A stretch of 64,000 nucleotides of DNA from Salinicoccus albus DSM 19776 (GCF_000385175.1 NZ_ARQJ01000027.1:62001-126000); one strand, 5' to 3'. Shown: positions 1 to 9,618, numbered from the stretch's first letter. Notes: generated from the sequence alone by a model not told the origin. Program-made: numbers and translations.

Positions 1-471
1 ATCGGCAAGCTTACCGGCAGAGAATATTTGAATTTCATCGCCAGTGTCTATGGGATGGATGAGGAAACGTATGCTGAGGCATTGGAACACCTGCTGGCCA
101 TTTTCGACCTGGCAGACAGGCTGGACAGTCTGGTTGAAGAATATTCCCATGGCATGAGACAAAAGCTTGTAATCATCGGTGCGCTGGTGCACCGCCCGAA
201 AATAGTTTTCCTGGATGAACCCAATGTCGGGCTTGATCCAAAGAGCAACAGAAATCTGAAAAATTATTTAAAGGCGTATGTAAATAAAGGGAACACCGTA
301 TTTTTAACCACCCACACCCTCAGCCTGGCAGAAGAAATTGCGGACAGGATTCTGATCATATATGAAGGAGAAGCATTGGAAACCGGCACACTCGATGAAT
401 TGAGGCATATTGCAGGCAAGCCAAAGGGCACTCTGGAGGATGTATTCCTCGAATTGACCGGGGAGCTTTAG
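1..471 (+). CDS. ythP: ABC transporter ATP-binding protein, YthP-like (5' truncated by window edge)
   Basis: C-terminal part of an ABC ATPase. The frame is open from base 1, so the TTG at 28 is internal and the true start lies outside the window. Visible are a variant signature motif (SHGMRQK, about base 148), Walker B IVFLDEP followed by the D-loop GLDP, and the H-loop histidine in TTHT. Walker A is missing because it lies upstream. It is followed 2 bp later by a multi-spanning membrane protein, so the pair is a two-gene transporter. The pairing and nearby ytfP and murJ match the Bacillus ythP-ythQ arrangement. Substrate and transport direction are unknown. Confidence 0.85.
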   Translation: MGKLTGREYLNFIASVYGMDEETYAEALEHLLAIFDLADRLDSLVEEYSHGMRQKLVIIGALVHRPKIVFLDEPNVGLDPKSNRNLKNYLKAYVNKGNTVFLTTHTLSLAEEIADRILIIYEGEALETGTLDELRHIAGKPKGTLEDVFLELTGEL

Positions 472-473
472 GC

Positions 474-2033
474 ATGATAAAACCAATCCTCACTGTGGAA
501 AAGCAGTCAATGCTCAATTACCTAAGAAGTCTGAGTGACTCTAAAAAACTGATGTATGTCATCGTCGCCCTCATTGTGGCGGTCATTGTCACACCGGCTG
601 CAGTGTCAATATTGTCAATGCTGACTGTTGCTGTTGCCCCCTCCGATATGGACGCACTGATATTTTTAGTATCTGTTGCGGGCGTTGTGATTCTGTCTCT
701 GATTGCTTTGAAAGGCATCATAAAAGAGATGTTCATGGATCGGAATATTGATCTCTATCTCACATTTCCAATATCACCCGCGCAGTTGTTTTTAGCCAAG
801 TTTTTCAAGCAATGGCTGATTTACGCGGCTTCAGTAATGATCCCGGTATCACTTGTTATGGGCATCAGTCTGTCCATCAGATTTGGCAGCTGGTGGCTGA
901 TAGTGACAAATCTTGTTTATTTCACCACACTCAGTTTTCTGGTGGTCGGTATCTCTTATTTTCTGGTCTTTACACTTACCCGGATACTGCCGGCTAAAAA
1001 ATTGGCTGAAGTGTTGTCGTTTTTAGGCGGCACGTCATTTATCCTCATTTATTTATTTCTTTTTTGGGGCGGTTCATCCTTAGATCAGATTTTGACCTAT
1101 CTGCCTGAATTCGGATGGTTATATGACGGTTTTCTATACAGCATCACACCTGCTGCCGGGGGGATGGGTACTGGCGGATCGCTTTTGGTGAGTGCTGTGA
1201 TCATCCTCGGACTGAAATCTTTTGTTACCCTGGGATTCAAGTCGGGCTGGGCTGGTAAGAATTTCCCGAACAAAGAGAGAAAATCATCGAAAATTTCAGT
1301 ATCCTCTGCGGTAAGCATGCTGATTTTCAAAGATCTGAAATTAACGCTGCGTGACTTTAAGGAATGGATGGTACTTATGCCGCAGTATCTGCTGCCTGGG
1401 GTAATGATTTTTATCGTATATACCAGTCCGATGATGGCGGGGGCTGGCGATCAGGCATTGTTTTACAATGCCCAGATGATTGGCATATCCATTACGGGGA
1501 CAATAATCATCTCCCTGCATGCCGGTGCCTTCAATACAGCCAGGGATGCCGGGCACTTTAGTTTTCTGAAGATGCTGCCGGTAACACCCAAGTCGATTGT
1601 CAAAGCAAAGTACCTGTATAACATATTGACGATTACCCCCGGGTATATAGCAGCAGCCCTTGCCGCCTATATCATATTGCCGATCGAGCCAGTGATACTG
1701 TTGTACTCGGTGCTGTTTATCATGCTCATTTCTCTTGCTGTAATTCCGGCGGGCATGTACATTGGCAGCCGCGAACCGGTCGTAAGCCGGAAAAATCCGA
1801 CAAACAGACTGGACGCAGCAAGTTCAATCGTCATCACCATCATCATAATGCTCCTGATTTTTGCAGCAGGTTTTGTCTCCCTCTTGTTTATCGGAGATGC
1901 AGACGGTATCAATCATACGCTCGTGAATATCGTTGCCGGTGTTTGTGCTTTAGGGATTCTTCTGGCGTTTAGACTGTTGAAAATTGTTGTCAGACGGTAC
2001 ACGGATGGATTCAAAATAATTTATAAGGACTGA
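474..2033 (+). CDS. ythQ: ABC transporter membrane protein, YthQ-like
   Basis: 519-residue polytopic membrane protein with about ten to twelve hydrophobic segments spread over its length, starting with a long helix near residues 27-55. It has no nucleotide-binding motifs. The ATG lies 2 bp after the ATPase stop, with a GGGGAG ribosome site inside the ATPase end, so the two are translationally coupled. Size and partner fit the large single-chain permeases of the YthQ family. It presumably pairs with the upstream ATPase to move an unknown substrate. The assignment rests on context and hydropathy, since the sequence has no short diagnostic motif. Confidence 0.75.
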   Translation: MIKPILTVEKQSMLNYLRSLSDSKKLMYVIVALIVAVIVTPAAVSILSMLTVAVAPSDMDALIFLVSVAGVVILSLIALKGIIKEMFMDRNIDLYLTFPISPAQLFLAKFFKQWLIYAASVMIPVSLVMGISLSIRFGSWWLIVTNLVYFTTLSFLVVGISYFLVFTLTRILPAKKLAEVLSFLGGTSFILIYLFLFWGGSSLDQILTYLPEFGWLYDGFLYSITPAAGGMGTGGSLLVSAVIILGLKSFVTLGFKSGWAGKNFPNKERKSSKISVSSAVSMLIFKDLKLTLRDFKEWMVLMPQYLLPGVMIFIVYTSPMMAGAGDQALFYNAQMIGISITGTIIISLHAGAFNTARDAGHFSFLKMLPVTPKSIVKAKYLYNILTITPGYIAAALAAYIILPIEPVILLYSVLFIMLISLAVIPAGMYIGSREPVVSRKNPTNRLDAASSIVITIIIMLLIFAAGFVSLLFIGDADGINHTLVNIVAGVCALGILLAFRLLKIVVRRYTDGFKIIYKD

Positions 2034-2038
2034 TTTAG

Positions 2039-2503
2039 ATGACTCAAAAAAATTATATGGAAAGTCCTGTCGGCACACTTGAGATCATAGAAAATGAAGG
2101 TGCTGTCGTGGGTATCGGCTATGTGCATGAAGAATCGGCAGAACATACAGATGTTTTGAACCCTGTCATTAACCAGTGTGTGAAAGAACTGCAGGAATAT
2201 TTTGATGGCGAAAGAACTGTCTTTAATGTGCCCACTGATCTTGAATTCAAAGGGACAGAATTCCAGCAGAAAGTATGGCAGCGGCTGAAGGAGATTCCAT
2301 ACGGTGAAACGATCAGTTATAAAACGCTGGCACTTGACTGCGGCGGACCGAATTATTCCAGAGCTGCAGCGAATGCCAATGGCAAAAACCCGATTTCCAT
2401 TATTGTACCGTGCCATCGTGTGATTGCTCATGATGGGGGGATCGGCGGCTATACCGGCGGCGTTGATAAGAAGCGGAGACTGCTTGAAGTTGAAAGTGAT
2501 TAA
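2039..2503 (+). CDS. ogt: methylated-DNA--protein-cysteine S-methyltransferase
   Basis: Suicidal DNA repair protein that takes alkyl groups from O6-alkylguanine or O4-alkylthymine onto its own cysteine. The active-site motif PCHRV is present with the acceptor at C125, inside IIVPCHRVIA, followed by the conserved GGYTGG turn. The N-terminal part (residues 1-70) is the short ribonuclease-like domain of Ogt-type proteins. At 154 residues it is a normal length for this family, with no Ada regulatory domain. It starts 5 bp after ythQ, with AAGGACT as ribosome site, so it is probably the last gene of that operon. Confidence 0.93.
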   Translation: MTQKNYMESPVGTLEIIENEGAVVGIGYVHEESAEHTDVLNPVINQCVKELQEYFDGERTVFNVPTDLEFKGTEFQQKVWQRLKEIPYGETISYKTLALDCGGPNYSRAAANANGKNPISIIVPCHRVIAHDGGIGGYTGGVDKKRRLLEVESD

Positions 2504-2537
2504 TGATGCATACATTTCATAAGCCGAAATAAAAACC

Positions 2538-2566
2538 TTGCTAAATTATTGAAAGTATCATATATT
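2538..2566 (+). promoter_or_regulatory. sigma-A promoter for the leuS leader
   Basis: TTGCTA (2538-2543), a 17-base spacer, then TATATT (2561-2566). It lies in the gap after ogt and just ahead of the T-box leader, so transcription would start near 2573. Seen by eye; not tested. Confidence 0.55.
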
Positions 2567-2572
2567 TGTATG

Positions 2573-2768
2573 TATCAGAAGCAGTAGTATACATTTCATT
2601 TCAAAGAGAGCCGGGGAGCTGGAAACCGGTATTGGGTGTATATGAACTTGTCTGTGCCGCACCGAATCCCATATTAAAATCAAGCTGCACTTTAAAGTGA
2701 ATGCGGGTGGTACCGCGGTTGTTCATATACACAATCGTCCCATGCCTTATACAGGCATGGGATTTTTT
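2573..2768 (+). promoter_or_regulatory. T-box riboswitch, leucine specifier (CUU)
   Basis: Leader RNA that reads uncharged leucyl-tRNA and controls read-through into leuS. The conserved T-box bulge sequence GGGTGGTACCGCG lies at 2705-2717. Stem I has the AGAGAGCCGG apical region near 2606, and the specifier follows a GAA at 2644-2646, giving CTT (Leu) at 2647-2649. In the tyrS leader of this window the specifier TAC sits in the same place after GAA, which supports the reading. A terminator follows at 2738-2768. The 12 bases at 2636-2647 are perfectly complementary to 2721-2732, which may be an alternative fold. Confidence 0.93.
2738..2768 (+). terminator. T-box attenuator terminator of leuS
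   Basis: Perfect 10-bp stem (TCCCATGCCT / AGGCATGGGA) with a 5-base loop and a TTTTTT run at 2763-2768. It lies between the T-box motif and leuS and would form when the tRNA is charged. Confidence 0.93.
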
Positions 2769-2787
2769 ACATAAGGGAGGAATTTTC

Positions 2788-5199
2788 ATGGCATTCAATC
2801 ACAAAGATATTGAAAGAAAATGGCAGGATTACTGGGAAACAAACAAAATTTTTAAAACTGAGGATGATCCGCATCGGGAAAAGTTTTATGCACTGGATAT
2901 GTTTCCGTATCCATCAGGTGCGGGGCTCCATGTCGGGCATCCGGAAGGGTATACAGCCACTGATATCATTGCGCGTATGAAACGGATGCAGGGGTATAAC
3001 GTCCTTCACCCTATGGGCTGGGATGCATTCGGTCTGCCTGCAGAACAATATGCGATTGATACAGGCAATGATATCACTGAATTCAACCAGAAAAACGTCA
3101 ACAATTTCCGGCGTCAGATTAAAGAACTTGGTTTCAGTTATGACTGGGACCGTGAAATCAATACGACGGATCCGGAATACTATAAATGGACGCAGTGGAT
3201 ATTTATCCAGCTGTACAATGAGGGCCTGGCTTATGTGGACGAAGTGCCTGTCAACTGGTGTGAGGCTCTGGGTACAGTGCTTGCAAACGAGGAAGTGATC
3301 GATGGTGTTTCAGAACGCGGGGGCCACCCTGTTGTGAGAAAACCCATGAAGCAATGGATCCTTAAGATTACTGAATACGCAGATCGTCTGCTGGAAGATC
3401 TGGATGATCTGGACTGGCCGGAATCTCTGAAAGATATGCAGAGAAACTGGATCGGTAAATCCGAAGGGGCAAACATAAACTTTGAAATAGACGGTCGTGA
3501 TGAGTCATTCACTGTATTTACGACACGTCCTGATACTGTGTATGGGGCCACATACGCAGTACTCTCCCCGGAACATGACCTGATCGATGTTATCACGACG
3601 GAAGACTGTAAAGATCGGGTGAAGGAATATCAGGAGACAGCAGCCCGTAAGAGCGAACTGGAACGTACGGATCTGGCAAAAGAAAAAACGGGTGTGTTTA
3701 CAGGTGCATACGCAGTAAACCCCTTTAATAATCAAAGGATGCCAATTTGGATTGCAGACTATGTACTTGCTTCATATGGTACAGGATCCATTATGGCAGT
3801 GCCTGCCCATGATGAACGCGACTATGAGTTCGCCAGAACTTTCGATCTGCCGATTGTCGAAGTGGTATCCGGCGGAAATATTGAAGAGGAGGCCTATACC
3901 GGAGAAGGGGCACATGTAAATTCCGGTGAACTCAATGGCCTGGGTAAAGACGAAGCCATTGAAAAAGCGATTGAAATTCTGATAGACCGGAATCTTGGAG
4001 AAAAGGAAACCACTTATAAACTGCATGACTGGCTGTTTTCACGTCAGCGTTATTGGGGTGAACCAATTCCCGTGGTCCACTGGGAGGACGGTACAATGAG
4101 CGTGCTCGATGAATCAGAGCTGCCGCTTATGCTGCCGGAAATGGATGAGATCAAGCCTTCCGGCAACGGTGAATCTCCACTTGCCAACAATACGGAGTGG
4201 ATCACTGTTACAAGGGAAGACGGTGTCAAGGGACGCAGAGAAACCAATACCATGCCCCAATGGGCAGGCAGCTGCTGGTATTATCTCAGATTTATCGACC
4301 CGCACAATACAGAGCAGCTGGCGTCCAGGGAGAAGCTTGAACACTGGCTGCCTGTGGACCTGTACATCGGTGGGGCAGAACATGCTGTTCTTCATCTGCT
4401 TTACGCAAGATTCTGGCATAAAGTGCTTTATGATATCGGTGTTGTCCATACAAAAGAGCCTTTCCAGAAACTTTATAATCAGGGGATGATTCTTGGAGAA
4501 GGCAACGAAAAAATGAGTAAGTCCAAAGGAAATATCATTAATCCGGATGATATTATCTCTTCTCACGGCGCAGATACGCTCAGACTTTACGAAATGTTTA
4601 TGGGGCCGCTCGATGCGTCAGTGGCCTGGAGTGAGAACGGTCTTGACGGTGCACGGCGTTTCCTTGATCGCGTGTGGAGGCTGTTCATCAGCGAAGACGG
4701 CTCAGTCAAGGATACAGTTGTTGACAAGGAGACACCGGCCCTGGCCAAGGTGTATCACGAAACGATCAGAAAAGTGACCCATGATTACGAAGCACTTGGT
4801 TTTAACACAGCAATTTCACAGCTGATGGTGTTCATCAATGAGTGTTATAAACGGGACCAGGTGTCAAAGGAATATTCGGAAGGGTTTGTCAAGATGCTTT
4901 CACCGGTGGCCCCTCATATTGCAGAAGAAATATGGTATAAGTTTGGCAATGAAGAGACAATCACTTATGCCCCGTGGCCGCAGTACGATGAAGCAATGAT
5001 TGTTGAAGATGAAATCGAGATTGTCATTCAGGTCAATGGTAAATTAAAAGAGAAGATGAATGCACCGGCAGATGCCTCAAAAGATGATCTGGAAAGAATC
5101 GCGATTGAAACAGATAAAGTCCAGGAAACAATTGCAGACAAAACCATTAAGAAGATAATTGTTGTACCGGGCAAATTGGTTAATATCGTAGCAAACTGA
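2788..5199 (+). CDS. leuS: leucyl-tRNA synthetase
   Basis: Charges tRNA-Leu in the cytoplasm. 803 residues, typical of bacterial class I LeuRS. The HIGH-type motif appears as HVGH (residues 48-51, in LHVGHPEGY) and the second signature as KMSKS (575-579). Between them lie the connective editing domain and the [10 protein letters not shown] stretch. The open frame extends further upstream, but ATG 2788 follows GGGAGG at the right distance and matches the usual MxFNHKxIE start, so the upstream codons belong to the leader. Expression should be controlled by the T-box just ahead. A hairpin terminator follows. Confidence 0.97.
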   Translation: MAFNHKDIERKWQDYWETNKIFKTEDDPHREKFYALDMFPYPSGAGLHVGHPEGYTATDIIARMKRMQGYNVLHPMGWDAFGLPAEQYAIDTGNDITEFNQKNVNNFRRQIKELGFSYDWDREINTTDPEYYKWTQWIFIQLYNEGLAYVDEVPVNWCEALGTVLANEEVIDGVSERGGHPVVRKPMKQWILKITEYADRLLEDLDDLDWPESLKDMQRNWIGKSEGANINFEIDGRDESFTVFTTRPDTVYGATYAVLSPEHDLIDVITTEDCKDRVKEYQETAARKSELERTDLAKEKTGVFTGAYAVNPFNNQRMPIWIADYVLASYGTGSIMAVPAHDERDYEFARTFDLPIVEVVSGGNIEEEAYTGEGAHVNSGELNGLGKDEAIEKAIEILIDRNLGEKETTYKLHDWLFSRQRYWGEPIPVVHWEDGTMSVLDESELPLMLPEMDEIKPSGNGESPLANNTEWITVTREDGVKGRRETNTMPQWAGSCWYYLRFIDPHNTEQLASREKLEHWLPVDLYIGGAEHAVLHLLYARFWHKVLYDIGVVHTKEPFQKLYNQGMILGEGNEKMSKSKGNIINPDDIISSHGADTLRLYEMFMGPLDASVAWSENGLDGARRFLDRVWRLFISEDGSVKDTVVDKETPALAKVYHETIRKVTHDYEALGFNTAISQLMVFINECYKRDQVSKEYSEGFVKMLSPVAPHIAEEIWYKFGNEETITYAPWPQYDEAMIVEDEIEIVIQVNGKLKEKMNAPADASKDDLERIAIETDKVQETIADKTIKKIIVVPGKLVNIVAN

Positions 5200-5202
5200 T
5201 TG

Positions 5203-5242
5203 AAATGCCGTGATTTGAATTTCTCAAGTCACGGCATTTTTT
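5203..5242. terminator. bidirectional terminator between leuS and ytfP
   Basis: Long stem AAATGCCGTGATTTGA / TCAAGTCACGGCATTT with a loop near 5219-5223 and T/A runs on both sides. It serves convergent leuS and the ytfP-like gene, and overlaps the last codons of the latter. Confidence 0.88.
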
Positions 5243-6488
5243 GGTTGGCATCATTGCCGGCGACGTATCCTGTAACGAGAGCACTTGTGATATTGTACCC
5301 GCCGGTGTAACCATGAATATCAAGCACTTCTCCGGCAAAATATAAGCCTTTGACTCTCCGGCTTTCCATCGTCTGCGGGGTAATCTCTTTTAAATTCACC
5401 CCGCCGCCGGTGACAAAAGCTTTTTCAATGGATTGTGTGCCATCGGCTTTAAAAGTGAAGCGTTTCAGAAAATCCAGTATTGCCTCAAGATCTTCCGACC
5501 TCAAATGATGGCCATTGACTGTACCGTCAATTTCAAGGTGGTTGAGCATGAATATCGCCAGTCTTTCCTGCACTATGCTTTTGAGGATATTTTTTATCGC
5601 TCGGCTTTTATTGACAGAGATTTCATTTTCCAGATGATGTTTAAGTTTTCCGGGGGATGTTTCCGGAAAGAAATCGATCGACATCTCGATTTCTTTCGTC
5701 TTCTGGCGTTTCTGTTCCTTATAGATGAATTGGCTGCATCTGAGGGCGGCGGGGCCGCTGATACCGAAATGGGTGATGAGCATGTCCATCTGATGTGTAA
5801 TGCTGGCTTTACCGTTTTTCTTAAGCACCGACAGAGCAACATTCTCCAGACTCAATCCTTTGAGATCGCCTGACTTTATAAACGGCTCACTTGAAGTGAT
5901 TGGCACTTCAGTCGGAAAAAGGTCAGTGATCGTATGGCCGAATGCCTGGGCAAAGCGATGCCCATCTCCTGTTGAACCGGTATTCGGCACACTTCTGCCG
6001 CCGGTGGTAATAATTACGTTTTCTGAATGGATGACATTATCATCAGTTAACTTCACGCCGGCTGTTGAGTTATCGGATGAAAGGATTTCAGCGACTTCAG
6101 TCCTGAAGCGAATTTCTACATTGTTATCGTCGAGTGCATTAAGGAATACTTCGAGTACATCGCCTGCTTTGTCTGAAAACGGAAACATCCGGCCGTGGTC
6201 TTCCTCTTTGAGAGATACTCCGCGATTTTGAACAAAACGGATGATACTTTCATTATCAAAAGTATTAAATGGGCCGTACAGGAATTTTCCATTGCCCGGG
6301 ATGTGTGTGATGATCTCCTCATAGGGCAGACGATTGGTTACATTGCATCTGCCGCCGCCGGAAATGAGGAGTTTTCTGCCCAGCCTCTTATTCTTTTCAA
6401 TCAATAATACTTTCCTATTATTTTGTGAGGCGGCAAATGCGGCCATCAGACCGCTGACACCGCCGCCGACGACAATAGTATTGTACAT
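5229..6488 (-). CDS. ytfP: FAD-dependent oxidoreductase, HI0933/YtfP family
   Basis: 419-residue flavoprotein. The N-terminus carries a Rossmann dinucleotide motif GGGVSG (residues 8-13) after a beta strand, then RLGRKLLISGGGRCNVTN, which is diagnostic for the HI0933 family. The C-terminal FAGEVLDIHGYTGGYN loop contacts FAD in this family. Members are annotated as aminoacetone oxidase or BaiN-like; the physiological substrate is not known. AAAGGAG precedes the ATG. It is convergent to leuS and divergent from murJ, matching the Bacillus order ytfP-ytgP. Confidence 0.88.
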   Translation of the reverse strand: MYNTIVVGGGVSGLMAAFAASQNNRKVLLIEKNKRLGRKLLISGGGRCNVTNRLPYEEIITHIPGNGKFLYGPFNTFDNESIIRFVQNRGVSLKEEDHGRMFPFSDKAGDVLEVFLNALDDNNVEIRFRTEVAEILSSDNSTAGVKLTDDNVIHSENVIITTGGRSVPNTGSTGDGHRFAQAFGHTITDLFPTEVPITSSEPFIKSGDLKGLSLENVALSVLKKNGKASITHQMDMLITHFGISGPAALRCSQFIYKEQKRQKTKEIEMSIDFFPETSPGKLKHHLENEISVNKSRAIKNILKSIVQERLAIFMLNHLEIDGTVNGHHLRSEDLEAILDFLKRFTFKADGTQSIEKAFVTGGGVNLKEITPQTMESRRVKGLYFAGEVLDIHGYTGGYNITSALVTGYVAGNDANQKMP

Positions 6489-6565
6489 TCGTTGTGCTCC
6501 TTTAGTTTAAAAGTAAAAAAAATTCAATTATAATGAAGGTTAATCTGAATGTAAGAGGGTTGAAA

Positions 6566-8197
6566 ATGTCTGATTCGAACAAATTAGTGCGGGGTACGTT
6601 TTTGCTGACTGCCGCCACTGTAATTACTAAAGTTTTGGGTATGCTTTATCTCATACCATTTTACAGCATCATGGGCGGGGAGGAGAACCTTGCTCTTTAC
6701 GGTTATGCCTATACCCCCTACACGATAATGCTGTCGGTTGCTGCTGCGGGCGTGCCCGGAGCAGTTTCCAAATATGTTTCCAAATATAATGCACTTGGCG
6801 CGTATTCTACCAGCCGCAAATTGTACCGGTCCAGTCTCCTCGTCATGATGGGGTCGGGTCTTGTTACTTTTCTGGTCCTGTTCATTGCTGCGCCGTTTAT
6901 CGCTGAGCTGCAGTCAGCGGCTTCAAGCGGCGGCCAGGGATGGAGTACAGAAGATATCACAGGGATTATACGTGTTATCAGTGTCGCCGTGATTGTTGTG
7001 CCGTTTATGGCGACATGGCGCGGCATTTTCCAGGGATTCGAATCGTTCGGTCCGACGAGTGCTTCTTCAGTAATTGAACAGATCGTAAGAATCCTTGTGC
7101 TTCTCGGTGGTTCATTCGTAGTCATTTATCTGCTCGACGGTTCGATACAGACAGCCAATGAAGTTGCAGTATTTGCAGCATTTATCGGCGGTCTCGGCAG
7201 CATTGCAACATTATGGTTCTTTTGGCGAAAACGCAAGCCTCATATCGAGAAGATGGTGGAGACCGATACTACAGATTACGATTTCTCCTATAAGGAAATG
7301 TATTCTGAAATCATCCGCTACGGCATTCCATTCATCGTAGTGGGCATCAGCATCCCGCTGACGATGTTCATCGATCAGCTGACACACAATAATGCACTGG
7401 CTTTGGCGGGAGTTCCTGAAGCATTCCATGATTCGTGGTTTGGCATGCTGAATCTGACGACACATAAACTGGTGATGATACCGACAGCATTTGCTTCAGC
7501 ATTTGCGATTACCATTCTGCCATTCATCACAAAGAATTTCCAGCAGAAAAAATTCGGTGAAGTCCATCATCAGATTAAAATGATGCTGCTGATGCTGCTG
7601 TTCTTTGCGATACCTGCAGCGATGGGTATGATGATTCTGTCAGCGCCGCTCTATACTTCATTTTACAGTTACAATGAAATGGGGATTACCATCCTGCTGT
7701 TCTATGCGCCTGTAAGCATTGTCATTTCATTGTTCTCTGTGACCTGCTCTATTGTACAGGGGATAGATAAACAGAACTTAACGTTATATGTCGTGATTGG
7801 CATGCTCGCAATCAAAGCGGCAATTAACATTCCGCTCATCATACAGTTTCACACGGTCGGTGCTGTTTTAGGCACAGGCATCGCTCTCGGAGCCGGTGTG
7901 CTGATCAATCTGTTCATCATTAAAAAATATGGGAAGTTCCAGTTCAAGTCATTGCTAAGACCGCTTACAGAAATATTCATCTACAGTTTTGCGATGCTGC
8001 TGGCTGTGGAAATCATATATTATATTTTTATATTGACCATGGATATCGAAAGCAGAATGAATTCTGTAATCGTGCTGGCAGTATGCGTCCCTGCAGGTGC
8101 GCTTGTATATATCATACTGTCATTCCGCACAGGGCTTGCTGATGAGATACTCGGCGCTAGAGCAGATAAAATAAGAAGAAAATTGAAGGTGCTTTAA
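6566..8197 (+). CDS. murJ: lipid II flippase, MurJ/YtgP family
   Basis: 544-residue MOP-superfamily membrane protein with about 14 transmembrane helices. It corresponds to YtgP, the Firmicute lipid II flippase that moves the peptidoglycan precursor across the membrane. The upstream ATG at 6533 has no ribosome site, whereas ATG 6566 follows AGAGGG and gives MSDSNKLVRGTFLLTAATV, the usual family start. Its stop overlaps the next start by one base (TAATG), so it is coupled to the pseudouridine synthase. Cell-wall export polysaccharide flippases are homologous, but length and context favour MurJ. Confidence 0.87.
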   Translation: MSDSNKLVRGTFLLTAATVITKVLGMLYLIPFYSIMGGEENLALYGYAYTPYTIMLSVAAAGVPGAVSKYVSKYNALGAYSTSRKLYRSSLLVMMGSGLVTFLVLFIAAPFIAELQSAASSGGQGWSTEDITGIIRVISVAVIVVPFMATWRGIFQGFESFGPTSASSVIEQIVRILVLLGGSFVVIYLLDGSIQTANEVAVFAAFIGGLGSIATLWFFWRKRKPHIEKMVETDTTDYDFSYKEMYSEIIRYGIPFIVVGISIPLTMFIDQLTHNNALALAGVPEAFHDSWFGMLNLTTHKLVMIPTAFASAFAITILPFITKNFQQKKFGEVHHQIKMMLLMLLFFAIPAAMGMMILSAPLYTSFYSYNEMGITILLFYAPVSIVISLFSVTCSIVQGIDKQNLTLYVVIGMLAIKAAINIPLIIQFHTVGAVLGTGIALGAGVLINLFIIKKYGKFQFKSLLRPLTEIFIYSFAMLLAVEIIYYIFILTMDIESRMNSVIVLAVCVPAGALVYIILSFRTGLADEILGARADKIRRKLKVL

Positions 8198-8886
8198 TGA
8201 GACTGGATAAATATCTTTCGAATGCGGGATCAGGGAGCAGGAAGTATGTGAAGCAGCATATCAGAAAAGGCAGCGTTGAAGTGGAGGATATAGTCATCAA
8301 AGATCCGAAATTTGATGTTCCAGCAGATGCGGCAGTCAAGCTTGGCGGAGAGCGGATCATTTTAGAATCAGGCATATACTTCATGCTCAATAAGCCCCGA
8401 TCTGTCATTACTTCTACTGAATCCGGCCGGACAAAAACCGTAATGGATCTCATCGACCATCCGCAAAAGGGTGATTTGTTTCCGGTTGGCAGACTTGATA
8501 AGGATACAACCGGCCTGCTGGTCATCACCGATGACGGGAAGCTTTCTCACGAATTATTGACCCCGAAGAATAAAATAGGTAAGACTTATATTGCAACATT
8601 GCGTGATGAGATAGATGCATCAGACATCTCAAAATTGGAGGCTGGAATTCCCCTCAAGGATTTCACTGCTTCTCCTGCCTCAGCCAAAAAATTGGCGGAT
8701 AATGTTGTCGAATTAACAATAACCGAAGGGAAATTCCATCAGGTGAAACGCATGTTCCAATATCTCGGCAATGAGGTGGACGGCCTCAAAAGGATTGCGT
8801 TCCACACGCTGAATTTAGATGAGACACTTGATGAAGGCGGCTATAGAAGACTTACAGATAAAGAAATTGATATGCTGAAAAAATAA
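8197..8886 (+). CDS. RsuA-family pseudouridine synthase
   Basis: 229 residues: an N-terminal S4 RNA-binding domain (about 1-45, MRLDKYLSNAGSGSR) followed by the catalytic domain with GRLDKDTTGLL, where D101 is the expected catalytic aspartate. Family members turn a specific rRNA uridine into pseudouridine (position 516 of 16S rRNA for RsuA). The closely related RluB/E/F types modify 23S rRNA, so the exact site is uncertain. The start overlaps the murJ stop, so the two are co-transcribed. The sigma-B promoter for the next gene begins one base after its stop. Confidence 0.9.
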   Translation: MRLDKYLSNAGSGSRKYVKQHIRKGSVEVEDIVIKDPKFDVPADAAVKLGGERIILESGIYFMLNKPRSVITSTESGRTKTVMDLIDHPQKGDLFPVGRLDKDTTGLLVITDDGKLSHELLTPKNKIGKTYIATLRDEIDASDISKLEAGIPLKDFTASPASAKKLADNVVELTITEGKFHQVKRMFQYLGNEVDGLKRIAFHTLNLDETLDEGGYRRLTDKEIDMLKK

Positions 8887-8911
8887 GTTTAAGTCACGAA
8901 CCAGAGGGTAT
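8887..8911 (+). promoter_or_regulatory. sigma-B-type promoter, consensus
   Basis: GTTTAA (8887-8892), a 13-base spacer, then GGGTAT (8906-8911), an exact match to the general-stress sigma-B consensus of Bacillus and Staphylococcus. It lies 59 bases upstream of the YtxH-like repeat gene. Confidence 0.82.
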
Positions 8912-8969
8912 TTAGTAAACATACGATGCAGTATGAGAAAATCAACTACAAAACAAGAGGTGTTTAAAC

Positions 8970-9602
8970 ATGGCAAGACTAGGCAGTTTTTTAGTAAAAA
9001 CAGCAGCACTGGCGGGAATGGCCGTTGGCGCATTATTCCTTTCCAAAAAAGAAAACCGTGATGCGGTAGTTAATGAGTACAACAAGGCAAAAGAAGATCC
9101 AGAGGGTTACACCCAGAATGTTCAGGACAAAGCACAGCGTCAGGCTGGAAAATATCAGGAAAAAGCGGTTAACGAATATAACAAGGTGAAAGAGGATCCG
9201 AAAGGATATGCTCAAAATATACAGACCAAAGTGTCGGAGCAGGCCAATGAATATCAGAAAATGGCAAAAAGCGAAGTGGATAAAGTGAAAGAGGATCCGA
9301 AAGGATACGCTCAGAACGTTCAGGATAAAGCGAAAAGCAAGCTCTCAGGTTCTGATGGGCTGACTCCCCAGGATGAAAGTTCCAGAACTAACAAAATGGT
9401 TTCAGAGGGTGGTATTCATCCGGATGAGGAGCTTCAGGACGCCGTATCTTTTGGAGATCAGACTGGTGAGATGAGTGAGCAGGAAGATATGCCGGAGAAC
9501 GTTGAAGAAGTGGACAATGCCGAAGTGATTGACGATGAGGGCGAGAAAGATGACAACCACAATATTCATGTGGTTACAGATGAAGAAGAAGAGGAAAAAT
9601 AA
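8970..9602 (+). CDS. YtxH-like stress protein with 33-residue repeats
   Basis: 210 residues with a short hydrophobic N-terminal segment (about residues 5-25, LVKTAALAGMAVGALFLSKK) that may anchor it in the membrane. Then come three tandem 33-residue units (about 36-120) with the core EYNKVKEDPKGYAQN, and a very acidic C-terminal tail rich in Glu and Asp. The unit is highly charged and likely helical. AAGAGG precedes the ATG. The gene stands alone between a sigma-B-type promoter and a terminator. No enzymatic motif is visible. A protective, LEA-like or scaffold role is my inference from composition and promoter. Confidence 0.8.
   Translation: MARLGSFLVKTAALAGMAVGALFLSKKENRDAVVNEYNKAKEDPEGYTQNVQDKAQRQAGKYQEKAVNEYNKVKEDPKGYAQNIQTKVSEQANEYQKMAKSEVDKVKEDPKGYAQNVQDKAKSKLSGSDGLTPQDESSRTNKMVSEGGIHPDEELQDAVSFGDQTGEMSEQEDMPENVEEVDNAEVIDDEGEKDDNHNIHVVTDEEEEEK
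9075..9344 (+). repeat. 99-bp tandem coding repeat
   Basis: Units begin at 9075, 9174 and 9273, an exact 99-bp (33-codon) spacing; the last unit is partial. Each carries a close variant of the AAAGAGGATCCGAAAGG core. They encode the repeats of the YtxH-like protein, and 33 residues equals three 11-residue helical periods. Confidence 0.85.
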
Positions 9603-9618
9603 TTTATTTTATCAGGGA

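Noticed and set aside
9075-9344. Repeat of a mobile element
   Set aside because: The 99-bp units are inside one frame, with the coding pattern conserved at the protein level.
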